A stretch of 61,745 nucleotides of DNA from Pimelobacter simplex (GCF_024662235.1 NZ_CP096278.1:1-61745), one strand, 5' to 3'. Shown: positions 33,609 to 41,427, counted from the stretch's first letter. The notes: generated from the sequence alone by a model not told the origin. Numbers and translations: made by a program.

Positions 33609-33922
33609 CGATCGACGTCAGCCGCACCGGCGGACGCGGCGGCCTGCTCTGCCGCGCCGCCGGTTGCGACGGCAACCCGCTGCGCCCGAGGACCGGCTGG
33701 CACCTGGTCACTGTGCTCCTCGACGGAGACCGGTTCAAGGGCCTGCACGCGTTCGTCTGCAACGCCCACCTCGAGGAAGCCGAGCGGGCCCTCGCTGAGG
33801 CCATGACCGATGAGCCGCTGCCGTGGGAGGTCGAGACCTTCCGAATGTACGGCTGGGAGGACGACGGGCGCGGCGACGTCTACATCACCGCCAGGGGCGG
33901 GGGAGACCTGACCCTCTTCTGA
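33605..33922 (+). CDS. Small protein with possible zinc site (105 aa)
   Basis: GTG at 33605 overlaps the preceding stop (GTGA); 105 residues. The Cys pattern LCRAAGCDG near 17-23 and CNAH near 57-60 could form a zinc site (C-x4-C...C-x2-H). The rest is mixed alpha/beta with acidic segments. No family was recognised. Ends before a 12-bp-stem terminator. Confidence 0.68.
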   Translation: MTIDVSRTGGRGGLLCRAAGCDGNPLRPRTGWHLVTVLLDGDRFKGLHAFVCNAHLEEAERALAEAMTDEPLPWEVETFRMYGWEDDGRGDVYITARGGGDLTLF

Positions 33923-33928
33923 ACCACA

Positions 33929-33973
33929 GGCCCGGGCGCGCGGCCCCCAATGACCCGCCGTCGCGCCCGGGCC
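33929..33973 (+). terminator. Hairpin terminator, 12-bp perfect stem
   Basis: GGCCCGGGCGCG pairs with CGCGCCCGGGCC across a 21-base loop, seven bases after the stop of the preceding gene. The rest of the gap to 34191 holds a GAGGAGAGGGGAG copy (34032-34044), a partial promoter-like element at 34081 and cassette copy 2. Confidence 0.75.
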
Positions 33974-34135
33974 CGCGGGCCGCCCCGCGCTAGTCCCGCT
34001 CAGGCCGCTATGCCAGACAAACCCGGCATCGAGGAGAGGGGAGACGGGCGGCGCCCGCGCGAACAAGCCTCCCCGTCCGAACTAGTCGCGCTAAATTACA
34101 TAAAATAAAGTTGCTGATCCCTATTGCACCCTCAC

Positions 34136-34171
34136 GCTAGTCACGCTAAACTAGATACATCACAAAGCACA
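34136..34171 (+). promoter_or_regulatory. Repeated promoter/leader cassette, copy 2
   Basis: -35 TTGCAC (34114), 17-base gap and -10 TAAACT, with CTAGT...ACTAG dyad and leader CATCACAAAGCACA. Identical to copy 1 over GCTAGTCACGCTAAACTAGA. Serves the gene at 34192. A degenerate half copy, ACTAGTCGCGCTAAATTA, lies just upstream (34081). Confidence 0.75.
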
Positions 34172-34191
34172 GACCGCAAAGGGGCAAGACC

Positions 34192-34602
34192 ATGGCAACC
34201 ACTCCCAGCAAGATCCTCGGCTACGACAGCCGGCACTGCGACGGAACTCCCGGCCTGGAGTACTACATCGCCGACGGCGACATGGCGTGCGCCTGGTCGG
34301 GCAACCTCCACGACCCGATCGAGATCTCCCTCGGCGGCTACGGCGAGCCGGTCGAGCACCTGATCCTCGTCGACGACCTGAAGGCGACCGGAAAGGTCCC
34401 GAGCAACCTGGACGCCGCTCTGCTGTGGTTCGTCCAGGTCTGCCGGGAGTGGGCGGGGACCTTCATCCTCGCCAACGAGGGCAACGCCCACCCTGAGGCG
34501 ATCCCGGCCTGCGTCGAGTTCGACACCGAGACCTCCGCCTCCTCGCAGCACTACATCGACACCGGCGTCTACATGCTCCGGGCCACGGACCGGCGTCCCT
34601 GA
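34192..34602 (+). CDS. Accessory protein of unknown function (136 aa)
   Basis: A 136-residue soluble acidic protein (SRHCDGTPGLEYYIADGDMA, EWAGTFILANEGNAHPEA). No membrane segment and no known motif. ATG 34192 follows GGGGCAAG; the ribosome site is moderate. It is controlled by cassette copy 2 and couples to a tiny ORF leading to the methyltransferase. Codon use is like the neighbouring genes, so it is accepted as real, but no role can be given. Confidence 0.7.
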   Translation: MATTPSKILGYDSRHCDGTPGLEYYIADGDMACAWSGNLHDPIEISLGGYGEPVEHLILVDDLKATGKVPSNLDAALLWFVQVCREWAGTFILANEGNAHPEAIPACVEFDTETSASSQHYIDTGVYMLRATDRRP

Positions 34603-34685
34603 TGACCGTGACGTTCGCCGCCCAGGACCACCTGGGCGGCGGGCGCCGCCGCGCCCGCACTGAGCGGAGGGCCGTCGCATGCTGA
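34602..34685 (+). CDS. Tiny coupling ORF (27 aa) before the methyltransferase
   Basis: ATG at 34602 overlaps the previous stop (TGATG), and the stop (34683-34685) lies just past the methyltransferase start at 34679. It encodes a 27-residue basic peptide. Its likely role is translational coupling of the methyltransferase to the upstream gene; the peptide itself may have no function. Confidence 0.45.
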   Translation: MTVTFAAQDHLGGGRRRARTERRAVAC

Positions 34686-36490
34686 TGCCCAAGCCCACCA
34701 ACAACCTGGTCGCGCCCAGCAGTGGGGGAGTGACCGTCACCGACATGTTCTGCGGTGGTGGCGGCTCCTCAACCGGCATGGGCCAGATCCCCGGCGTCGT
34801 CGTGGTCATGGCCGCCAACCACTGGGACCTGGCGATCAAGGTCCACAACGCCAACCACCCCGAGGCCGACCACGCAGCGGTCGACCTGCACGAGGAGAAC
34901 CCCCGCTTCTTCCCCCAGACCGACGTCTTGTGGGCCTCCCCGGAGTGCACCAAGTGGTCGCAGGCCTCCGGCGGCCGCTACGACAAGGTCCCGCTCGACG
35001 GCGAGATGGACCTGCTCGACCTCCTCGACCCCGACCTGGTCGAGGAAGAGCCCGAGGACCCCGAGCTCGACGCGATCCGGCGCAGCCGCCTCCTGATGTT
35101 CGACGTCCTACGCTTCGCCGAGCACCACCGCTACCGCGCCATGGTCATCGAGAACGTCGTCGACATCGCCACCCAGGCCAAGTACGCGACCGCCTGGCGC
35201 CTGTGGTGCAAGTCCCTTGCCAACCTCGGCTACGACTTCCGCGTCGTCTCGCTCAACAGCATGCACGCCCAGGTGCACGGAGCACCGGCCCCGCAGTCCC
35301 GCGACCGCATCTACGTCGTGTGCTGGCGCCGAGGCGACAAGGCGCCCAACCTCGACAAGGTGCTCCGCCCTCGGGCCTACTGCCCGAACTGCGACCAGGT
35401 CATCGAGTCCCAGCAGGCGTGGAAGAACGGCAAGACCGTCGGCCGCTACCGCCAGCAGTACGTCTACGTGCACGGCGGTGCGAACGGGTGCGGCACCATC
35501 GTCGAGCCCGGCTGGCTCCCCGCGGCCGCCGCGATCGACTGGTCGATCCCCGGAACCCCGATCGGCGCCCGCAAGAAGCCGCTCGCGGTCAAGACCCGCG
35601 CACGCATCGCCGCGGGCATCGCCCGCTACTGGGCGCCTGTCCACCTCGAGGCGGCCGGGAACACCTACGACGCGGCTGACCCCAAGCACCGCGCGTACGG
35701 CGACCCCAACGGCTACTACCGCTCCTGGACCGTCGACGAGCCGCTCCGAGCCCTCACAGCCACCCAGACCCGCGCGCTCGCGGTGCCGGTCGAAGGCCGC
35801 GACGGCAAGGACGCCCGCCCGGTCGACCTGCCCGGCCGGACCCAGACCACCCGGTCAGAGACTGCCCTCCTCACCCCGTCCGGCGGGACCTGGAACAACG
35901 AGGCCCGACCGGCCACCGACCCGCACCGGACCATGACCACGCGCGAGCACATGGCGCTGGTCCAGCCGCCGCTGCACGTGTCCCTCATGGGCGGCCACGA
36001 GCACGCGATCGCGAACTCCGCGCGCCCGGTCGACCGCGAGCTGCGGACCATCACCGCGGAGGGCAACAACGACGCCCTGCTCACGCCGTACTACGGCACC
36101 GCGACCACCTCCCAGCCGGTCACCGACCCGGTCGGCACCCTCACCACGGTCGACCGCTACGCCCTGGTCACCCGTCACAACGGCACCAAGGACCGGCCCG
36201 GGGCCGAGATGACCACGCCGATCTGGGAGGCGCTGCGCACTCTCACCACGACCGCGCAGCAGTCGATCATCACGCCCGGCGAACTCGAAGCCGCCCAGGC
36301 CCAGGTCGACGACTGCCTGTTCCGGATGCTCGAGCCCCACGAGGTCGCCGCAGGCATGGCCTTCCCCTCGGACTACATGTGGGAGGGGACCCGCCGCCAG
36401 CGGGTCAAGCTCGCGGGGAACGCGGTCACCCCGCCGGCCGCGCGCGACATCATCGCCGCCGTCATCGAGCCCCTGGCGTACGCCGCCTAG
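34679..36490 (+). CDS. Cytosine-C5 DNA methyltransferase
   Basis: A 603-residue protein with m5C methyltransferase motifs: motif I TDMFCGGGGSS (21-31), catalytic loop ASPECTKWS (C90), motif VI IENVVD (about 153), motif VIII QSRDRIYV, and motif X GNAVTPPAARDI near the C terminus. A zinc-like pair (CPNC) lies near 230. The target-recognition region is long and Thr/Arg-rich. No restriction enzyme gene is adjacent, so this looks like a solitary modification enzyme that protects the plasmid or marks its DNA. ATG 34679 has GGAGGG eight bases upstream. Confidence 0.9.
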   Translation: MLMPKPTNNLVAPSSGGVTVTDMFCGGGGSSTGMGQIPGVVVVMAANHWDLAIKVHNANHPEADHAAVDLHEENPRFFPQTDVLWASPECTKWSQASGGRYDKVPLDGEMDLLDLLDPDLVEEEPEDPELDAIRRSRLLMFDVLRFAEHHRYRAMVIENVVDIATQAKYATAWRLWCKSLANLGYDFRVVSLNSMHAQVHGAPAPQSRDRIYVVCWRRGDKAPNLDKVLRPRAYCPNCDQVIESQQAWKNGKTVGRYRQQYVYVHGGANGCGTIVEPGWLPAAAAIDWSIPGTPIGARKKPLAVKTRARIAAGIARYWAPVHLEAAGNTYDAADPKHRAYGDPNGYYRSWTVDEPLRALTATQTRALAVPVEGRDGKDARPVDLPGRTQTTRSETALLTPSGGTWNNEARPATDPHRTMTTREHMALVQPPLHVSLMGGHEHAIANSARPVDRELRTITAEGNNDALLTPYYGTATTSQPVTDPVGTLTTVDRYALVTRHNGTKDRPGAEMTTPIWEALRTLTTTAQQSIITPGELEAAQAQVDDCLFRMLEPHEVAAGMAFPSDYMWEGTRRQRVKLAGNAVTPPAARDIIAAVIEPLAYAA

Positions 36491-36505
36491 CGACCCGCAG
36501 AAGGC

Positions 36506-36539
36506 GGAACGGGCGCCGCTCAAGAGCGGCGCCCGTTCC
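36506..36539 (+). terminator. Hairpin terminator, 16-bp perfect stem
   Basis: GGAACGGGCGCCGCTC and GAGCGGCGCCCGTTCC pair perfectly across two bases, 15 bases after the methyltransferase stop. A partial cassette leader, ATCACAAAGCACAGCACG, follows directly at 36541. Confidence 0.88.
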
Positions 36540-36655
36540 TATCACAAAGCACAGCACGCTCATCTGGAGCGACTGCACCTCAAATCCTAGCCCCCACGGC
36601 TCGCCGACCTCACCGGCCACCCGACCGAGCGCCCCAGGAGCATTGCCAAACGCGC

Positions 36656-36691
36656 GCTATGTGCGCTAAATTAGATAAATCACAAAGCACG
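36656..36691 (+). promoter_or_regulatory. Repeated promoter/leader cassette, copy 3
   Basis: -35 TTGCCA (36633), 18-base gap, -10 TAAATT; GCTATGTGCGCTAAATTAGA then TAAATCACAAAGCACG. The dyad is CTA...TAG. It served the gene at 36714, which is now split by insertion sequences. Confidence 0.72.
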
Positions 36692-36713
36692 CACCTACGA
36701 AGGAGCAGGAACC

Positions 36714-36821
36714 ATGGACACGAACACCGCAGGCGACGACCGCTACGCGCGCGCAGTGAAGGCCCTCGGCTGGACCAAGGGCCGGATCACGGTCGACGAG
36801 GGCGCAACCGTCGTTGAGGGC
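36714..36821 (+). pseudogene. Interrupted accessory gene, 5' part
   Basis: ATG 36714 has an AGGAG ribosome site; 36 codons run to the first IS256-family element (MDTNTAGDDRYARAVKALGW...TVVEG). The frame continues exactly at 39666 after both insertion sequences and their target duplications are removed, giving 131 residues. The full protein is unrecognised: small and acidic, with a WNGWLIVRMPLAS core. As it stands, translation would read a few residues into the element and stop. Confidence 0.8.
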
Positions 36822-38243
36822 GGTCAAGTCCGCTGGGGTGGTGTACGAGGTTGATCCCTCGGTTGGGCGTGTCGGTCAGGCTGTGAGGGCCTGGAGTTCG
36901 GGTTCGGTCACCTCCTCGACGACGCAGGTGTCGACGGCCTGGGCGCGGGCGAGGACGTCGAGTCCGAGGTAGCGGCGGCCTTCGGCCCACTCGTCGTGCT
37001 GCTCGGCCAGGACGGCGCCGACGAGCCGGATGATGCTGGCCCGGTCGGGAAAGATCCCGACCACGTCGGTTCGCCTGCGGATCTCGCGGTTGAGGCGCTC
37101 GTTGGGGTTGTTGGACCAGATCTGGCGCCAGATCTCCTTCGGGAACGCGGTGAAGGCGAGGATGTCGGCACGAGCGTCCTCCAGATGCTCGGCCACCTTG
37201 GGGAGCTTCTCGGCCAGGGCGTCGACGACCCGGTCGAACTGGGCGTGGACAGCGTCGGCGTCGGGCTGGTCGTAGATCGAGTGCAGCAGCGCCTTGACCC
37301 AGCCCCACGAGGACTTCGGCGTCGCCGACATCAGGTTCGCCGCGTAGTGGGTTCGGCAGCGCTGCCACGAGGCGCCGGGCAACGTGGCGCCGATCGCGGC
37401 CACCAGCCCGGCGTGGGCGTCGCTGGTGACGAGCTTGACCCCGGCCAGGCCGCGGGCGGTCAGATCCCTCCAGAAGGCCAGCCACCCGGCGCCGTCCTCG
37501 CTGCTGGTGACCTGCACGCCGAGGATCTCGCGGTGCCCGTCGGCGTTGACGCCGGTGGCGACCAGCACGTGGACCGGCACCACCCGGCCACCTTCGCGGA
37601 CCTTGAGCACCAACGCGTCGGCGGCCACGAAGGTGAACGGCCCGGCCTCCTCCAGCCGTCGGGTGCGGAACTGCTCGACGTGCTCGTCGAGTTCCTTGGC
37701 CATCACCGAGACCTGGCTCTTGGACAGGCCGGTGATGCCGAGGGTCTGCACCAGCTTGTCCATCCGCCGCGTCGAGACGCCGAGCAGGTAACAGGTCGCG
37801 ACCACACTGGTCAGTGCCCGCTCTGCTCGCTTGCGGCGCTCCAGCAGCCACTCGGGGTACAGCGAACCGGTGCGCAGCTTGGGAACCGCGACGTCCAGAG
37901 TGCCGACGCGGGTGTCGAGGTCGCGGTGCCGGTAGCCGTTGCGGGAGTTGACGCGCTCCATGCTGCGTTCGCCGTAGCCGGCGCCGCACACCGCGTCGGC
38001 CTGCGCCGAGAGCAGCGCATTGACGAACGTGGTGAGCAGGTCCCGCATCAGATCAGGACTGGCCTGGGACAGCTGCTCGTTCAGGAACTGTGCAGGGTCG
38101 ATACTGGGTCCAGCGGTCATCGTCGTGGTCCTTCTTCGAGTCGGTTTTCGCAGATCACTCGAAGGATCCACCCGGTGGCCGCGCCTACGTTGGAGGCACG
38201 CGCTCACTCAGGTCCGTCGTACACCACTCTGCTGGACTCCACT
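36822..38243 (-). mobile_element. IS256-family insertion sequence #1 (1422 bp)
   Basis: Ends GGTCAAGTCC...GTGGTGTACG and, reversed, AGTGGAGTCC...GTGGTGTACG form imperfect inverted repeats of about 27 bp. It is flanked by the 8-bp target duplication TTGAGGGC (36814-36821 and 38244-38251). It carries one transposase gene on the minus strand. Its ends and protein are close to those of the element at 52829, so these are the same subgroup. Confidence 0.93.
36876..38120 (-). CDS. IS256-family (mutator-type) transposase #1
   Basis: A 414-residue DDE transposase. ATG 38120 (AAGGAC upstream) gives MTAGPSIDPAQFLNE, matching the start of its relative at 52878; an upstream start is possible. Typical IS256 features are GYRHRDLDTRVGTLDVAVPK, the SKSQVS segment, DALVLKVREGG, TSDAHAGL with an acidic residue, and the C-terminal WSNNPNERLNREIRRR signature with the Glu. 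No frameshift or stop is seen, so it may be active. Confidence 0.92.
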   Translation of the reverse strand: MTAGPSIDPAQFLNEQLSQASPDLMRDLLTTFVNALLSAQADAVCGAGYGERSMERVNSRNGYRHRDLDTRVGTLDVAVPKLRTGSLYPEWLLERRKRAERALTSVVATCYLLGVSTRRMDKLVQTLGITGLSKSQVSVMAKELDEHVEQFRTRRLEEAGPFTFVAADALVLKVREGGRVVPVHVLVATGVNADGHREILGVQVTSSEDGAGWLAFWRDLTARGLAGVKLVTSDAHAGLVAAIGATLPGASWQRCRTHYAANLMSATPKSSWGWVKALLHSIYDQPDADAVHAQFDRVVDALAEKLPKVAEHLEDARADILAFTAFPKEIWRQIWSNNPNERLNREIRRRTDVVGIFPDRASIIRLVGAVLAEQHDEWAEGRRYLGLDVLARAQAVDTCVVEEVTEPELQALTA

Positions 38244-38256
38244 TTGAGGGCCAGTA

Positions 38257-39662
38257 GTAAGAGTCCCCGGGAGTGGTGGGGTTTGAGGGAGCAGCGGCGG
38301 GGCGTCAGCACGTAGACGGCCATCGGCGGGATCTTCGGTGTGTACGGCCAAGCACCCACTGAAGAAAGAGGTCCACCGATGGCCTTGCCCCAGTCTGCCC
38401 TGTCCGAGATCCTCGAGGCGTTCCGTGCCGGTGATGGCGTCGATCTCATCCGTGATTCGGTCCGGCTCGCGCTCCAAGAGCTGATCGAGCTCGAAGCCAC
38501 CCAGCAGATCGGCGCGGCGCCCTATGAGCGCACCGAGGACCGCACAGCCGAGCGGAACGGCCACCGTCCGCGGATGCTGACCACCAAGGCCGGCGATGTC
38601 GAGTTGCGCATCCCCAAGCTGCGCAAGGGCTCGTTCTTCCCGATCATCCTCGAGCCGCGGCGCCGTATCGACCAGGCGCTGTACGCGGTAGTCATGGAAG
38701 CCTACGTCCACGGCATCTCCACCCGCTCGGTCGACGACCTGGTCGAGGCGATGGGCGGCAGCGGTGTCTCCAAGTCCGAGGTCTCCCGGATCTGCGCCAA
38801 CCTCGATGAGCAGGTCGGCGCGTTCCGCACCCGCAGTCTGGATCATGTCGAGTTCCCCTACATCTACCTCGACGCGACCTACCTCCACGTCCGTAACGCC
38901 CCGGGCAAGGGCGGTCAGGTGGTGTCGATGGCGGTGGTCGTCGCGACCGGCGTGAGCGCGACCGGGGAGCGGGAGATCCTCGGCCTAGATGTCGGCGACA
39001 GCGAGGACGAGGTCTTCTGGCGCGCCTTCTTGCTCAGCCTCAAGCAGCGCGGCCTGGCCGGCGTGCAGCTGGTCATCTCAGACCAGCACTCCGGACTGGT
39101 CAAGGCGCTGGGCCGGGCGTTCCAGGGTGTCGCGCACCAGCGGTGCCGGGTCCACTTCGCGCGCAACCTGCTCGCTCACGTGCCCAAGGGGCAGGCCGAG
39201 CTCGTGGCGACCGCGTTCCGGATGATCTTCGCCCAGCCCACGCCCGAGGACGTCCACGCGGCGTGGGACAAGACCCGCGAGGAGCTCGCCGCCCGGTTCC
39301 CCAAGCTCGGTCCGTTGATGGACGCCGCCAAGGCCGAGGTCCTGGCCTTCACCGCGTTCCCGCGCGAGCACTGGCGCAAGGTCTGGTCGACCAACCCGTT
39401 GGAGCGCGTGAATAAGGAAATCAAGCGCCGGGCCCGGGTCGTAGGCATCTTCCCCAACGCCGCCGCCGTCATCCGACTCGTCGGAGCCGTGCTGATCGAC
39501 ATGCACGACGAATGGATCGCCGGCGAGCGCCGCTACCTCTCAGAAGGCTCCATGGCCAAGCTCTACGAGACCAGCAATACTCACCCCGTCGCCGCCATCG
39601 ACAACGGCGACGCGTAGGCACCGAGGGTCACCTCAAAGCCCACCACCCCGCGGGGCTCTGTC
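38257..39662 (+). mobile_element. IS256-family insertion sequence #2 (1406 bp)
   Basis: Ends GTAAGAGTCCCCGGGAGTGG and, reversed, GACAGAGCCCCGCGGGGTGG. It is flanked by the 8-bp duplication GGCCAGTA (38249-38256 and 39663-39670). That target overlaps the right-hand duplication of element #1 (TTGAGGGC at 38244-38251), so this element inserted later, five bases past the end of #1. Confidence 0.93.
38379..39617 (+). CDS. IS256-family transposase #2
   Basis: A 412-residue DDE transposase. ATG 38379 has GAAAGAGG upstream; an earlier in-frame ATG at 38340 is less likely. Signatures are AERNGHRPRMLTTKAGDVEL, SKSEVSRIC, DATYLHVR, SDQHSGLVKAL, HQRCRVHFARNLL and WSTNPLERVNKEIKRR. The protein is clearly of a different IS256 branch from the two related elements in this plasmid. 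Intact. Confidence 0.92.
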   Translation: MALPQSALSEILEAFRAGDGVDLIRDSVRLALQELIELEATQQIGAAPYERTEDRTAERNGHRPRMLTTKAGDVELRIPKLRKGSFFPIILEPRRRIDQALYAVVMEAYVHGISTRSVDDLVEAMGGSGVSKSEVSRICANLDEQVGAFRTRSLDHVEFPYIYLDATYLHVRNAPGKGGQVVSMAVVVATGVSATGEREILGLDVGDSEDEVFWRAFLLSLKQRGLAGVQLVISDQHSGLVKALGRAFQGVAHQRCRVHFARNLLAHVPKGQAELVATAFRMIFAQPTPEDVHAAWDKTREELAARFPKLGPLMDAAKAEVLAFTAFPREHWRKVWSTNPLERVNKEIKRRARVVGIFPNAAAVIRLVGAVLIDMHDEWIAGERRYLSEGSMAKLYETSNTHPVAAIDNGDA

Positions 39663-39665
39663 GGC

Positions 39666-39953
39666 CAGTACGCCGCGAACAGCGACTGGAACGGATGGCT
39701 GATCGTCCGAATGCCGCTGGCTTCCGCAACCAAGGTGCTCGACGCGGCGATCGCCTTGACCCCGGAGATCTTCCGGTACGAGGTCACGAGCGCCGGCCTC
39801 CTGCGGGTGTGGCTCGCGGACGCGCCGGTCGAGGAGTACGGGCCCGACGAGGACGGCCTCTATCACCTCGGCTCGCGCGCCTGGTGCTGGGAGCTCGGCG
39901 CCGACACGGACAGCGCGGGCGGCACAGATGACGCAGCCGCGGGAGGCGACTGA
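39666..39953 (+). pseudogene. Interrupted accessory gene, 3' part
   Basis: This continues the frame of 36714-36821: QYAANSDWNGWLIVRMPLAS..., 95 residues to the stop. The C-terminal part includes LTPEIFRYEVTSAGLLRVWL and an acidic AGGTDDAAAGGD tail. An internal ATG at 39711 could still give an 80-residue fragment, but it has no promoter cassette or clear ribosome site. Confidence 0.8.
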
Positions 39954-39975
39954 CCCGGGGGAGTGGGGGCCCGAC

Positions 39976-40028
39976 CGTCTCCCCTCTCCTCGATGCTCCA
40001 GCTGTGGGCACCGAGGAGAGGGGAGACG
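39976..40028. repeat. Perfect 17-bp inverted repeat of the GAGGAGAGGGGAG motif
   Basis: CGTCTCCCCTCTCCTCG and CGAGGAGAGGGGAGACG flank 19 bases. The arm is the dispersed motif found singly across the plasmid. It follows the interrupted gene and precedes cassette copy 4, so it may act as a terminator or protein-binding site. The 235-base gap holds no other gene. Confidence 0.88.
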
Positions 40029-40132
40029 CCGTGCTGTGCAGGGGTGACGGATCCGTGGCGGCCGAGCGCGACACGTGGGGCAAGGGATCGGAGGATCTTG
40101 CCAGCAAACCGCTCAGGGACTTTGACCTGTGC

Positions 40133-40168
40133 GCTATATGCGCTAAACTAGACATATCACAAAGCGCA
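40133..40168 (+). promoter_or_regulatory. Repeated promoter/leader cassette, copy 4
   Basis: -35 TTGACC (40122), 16-base gap, -10 TAAACT; GCTATATGCGCTAAACTAGA then CATATCACAAAGCGCACA. Reverse strand reads TAGCGCATA, TAGCGCACA in 9-bp phase. Serves the gene at 40189. Confidence 0.78.
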
Positions 40169-40188
40169 CACCTCAAGGAGAAAACGCC

Positions 40189-40431
40189 ATGATGACGAAG
40201 ACCGCACAGGCGGAGGCCGCACCCCAGGCCGCGAAGGAGTACCCCCGGCTCCACGAACTGACCGTCATGCAGGCCGAGGCCCTCATCGAGAAGGGCAAGC
40301 CCGTCTACTGTGTCGACACGCCCGGCGCGACCCACGCGAGCCTGTTCGCGTCGAAGCACCGCGCGCACCAGGCCGCAGCCTTCTGCGGGGTGCACGAGGT
40401 CTACGACTGGCTCACGCACGAGATCGTCTGA
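40189..40431 (+). CDS. Small accessory protein (80 aa)
   Basis: An 80-residue soluble protein. ATG 40189 (or 40192) follows AAGGAG at good spacing. The body (LTVMQAEALIEKGKPVYCVDTPGATHASLF, HRAHQAAAFCGVHEVYDWL) looks like a compact alpha/beta fold with two cysteines. No family was recognised. It is followed after six bases by the zinc-ribbon gene, so the two form a unit under cassette copy 4. Confidence 0.7.
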   Translation: MMTKTAQAEAAPQAAKEYPRLHELTVMQAEALIEKGKPVYCVDTPGATHASLFASKHRAHQAAAFCGVHEVYDWLTHEIV

Positions 40432-40436
40432 TCGCC

Positions 40437-40715
40437 ATGACTGACTCCGCGAACGAGCAGGCCCGCGACCAGGTCCGAGACGCGATCGCGGGCCTGCTCG
40501 CCCGGATCGCAGAGGCGATCGACACCAGCGACTGGGACGCCGTCGCGCCCCTGGCGAACCAGCTCGCAGCTGCCGGCTGGAGGCCGGCCTGCCCCACGTG
40601 CGGCATGCCGATGCGCTGGGAGCGCGACATGGACGACTCCGGCGAGCAGTGGCTGTGGTGCGGTCACTGCTCGCACTCGTACGAATCGGACCAGTTCAAC
40701 ACGCTCACGACCTGA
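40437..40715 (+). CDS. Small zinc-ribbon protein (92 aa)
   Basis: A 92-residue protein with an N-terminal helix of about 50 residues, then a zinc ribbon CPTCGMPM...WCGHC (C-x2-C...C-x2-C). Such ribbons bind nucleic acid or partner proteins. ATG 40437; the ribosome site is weak and translation is probably coupled to the gene before it. Ends ahead of a 15-bp-stem terminator. Specific role unknown. Confidence 0.72.
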   Translation: MTDSANEQARDQVRDAIAGLLARIAEAIDTSDWDAVAPLANQLAAAGWRPACPTCGMPMRWERDMDDSGEQWLWCGHCSHSYESDQFNTLTT

Positions 40716-40740
40716 GCCCGAAGCGCAACCGCAGCCGACC

Positions 40741-40788
40741 GAGGTCGGGCGGGAGAGGGGTAGCGAACCCCGGCTCCCGCCCGACCTC
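40741..40788 (+). terminator. Hairpin terminator, 15-bp stem with inner stem
   Basis: GAGGTCGGGCGGGAG pairs with CTCCCGCCCGACCTC, and inside it GGGGT pairs with ACCCC. It lies 26 bases after the zinc-ribbon gene. A GAGGAGAGGGGAG copy follows at 40820. Confidence 0.88.
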
Positions 40789-40896
40789 TTGGTGCGTCAA
40801 CGCCTAAAGCCCGGCACCGAGGAGAGGGGAGACGGGCCGCCTTGCTGCCGGGTCGAATTTGCCTCAGGAAAGATCCAAGAATCGCAGCGAAACCCG

Positions 40897-40956
40897 TTGA
40901 CTCTCACGCTAGATGCGCTAAACTAGACACATCACAAAGCACACACCCTAAGGAGC
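40897..40956 (+). promoter_or_regulatory. Repeated promoter/leader cassette, copy 5 (ssb promoter)
   Basis: -35 TTGACT (40897-40902), 16-base gap, -10 TAAACT; GCTAGATGCGCTAAACTAGA then CACATCACAAAGCACACA and AAGGAG. The -35 is closest to consensus of all copies. Serves ssb. Confidence 0.82.
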
Positions 40957-40962
40957 AAGATC

Positions 40963-41376
40963 ATGGACAACATCACCACCTTCGCCGGCAACCTGACCGA
41001 CGAGCCCAAGCTGACCTTCACCTCGAAGAAGGGGACGCCGGTCGCGGAGTTCCGCGTGGCGATCAACCGCCGCACGAAGGACGCCAACGACCAGTGGGTC
41101 GACGCCCCTGCCACGTTCAAGAACGTCAAGGTCATGGGCCGCCAGGCCGAGCACCTGGCCGACGCGGTCACGAAGGGCACCCGGGTCCTGGTGCACGGCG
41201 CCGAGGAGACGCGGACCTACTCCAAGGACGGCGAGGAGAAGTTCTTCACCTACGTGCTCGTCAGCGACCGGTTCGGCGAGGTCGGGCTCAGCACCAAGTT
41301 CGGCGCCGGCTCCGCCACGAAGAACGGCCAGGGCGAGACCCCCGCGACCGACCCGTGGGCTGCGCCGTCCAACTGA
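40963..41376 (+). CDS. ssb: Single-stranded DNA-binding protein
   Basis: A 137-residue protein with the SSB OB-fold: MDNITTFAGNLTDEPKL, VAEFRVAINRR, FKNVKVMGRQAEHLADAV and KGTRVLVHG. It coats single strands in replication and in the recipient after transfer. The tail ends in TDPWAAPSN and lacks the acidic DDDIPF-type tip used to recruit host proteins, as in some plasmid SSBs. ATG 40963 has AAGGAG upstream under cassette copy 5; it ends ahead of an 11-bp hairpin. Confidence 0.93.
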   Translation: MDNITTFAGNLTDEPKLTFTSKKGTPVAEFRVAINRRTKDANDQWVDAPATFKNVKVMGRQAEHLADAVTKGTRVLVHGAEETRTYSKDGEEKFFTYVLVSDRFGEVGLSTKFGAGSATKNGQGETPATDPWAAPSN

Positions 41377-41391
41377 CACCGATGGGATCGG

Positions 41392-41427
41392 GGGAGGGGC
41401 GCAGGGCATGGCGCTGGCGCCCCTCCC
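41392..41427 (+). terminator. Hairpin terminator after ssb
   Basis: GGGAGGGGCGC pairs with GCGCCCCTCCC across 14 bases, 16 bases after the ssb stop. Its right arm runs into a reverse copy of the CTCCCTCTCCTCG motif. Confidence 0.75.
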
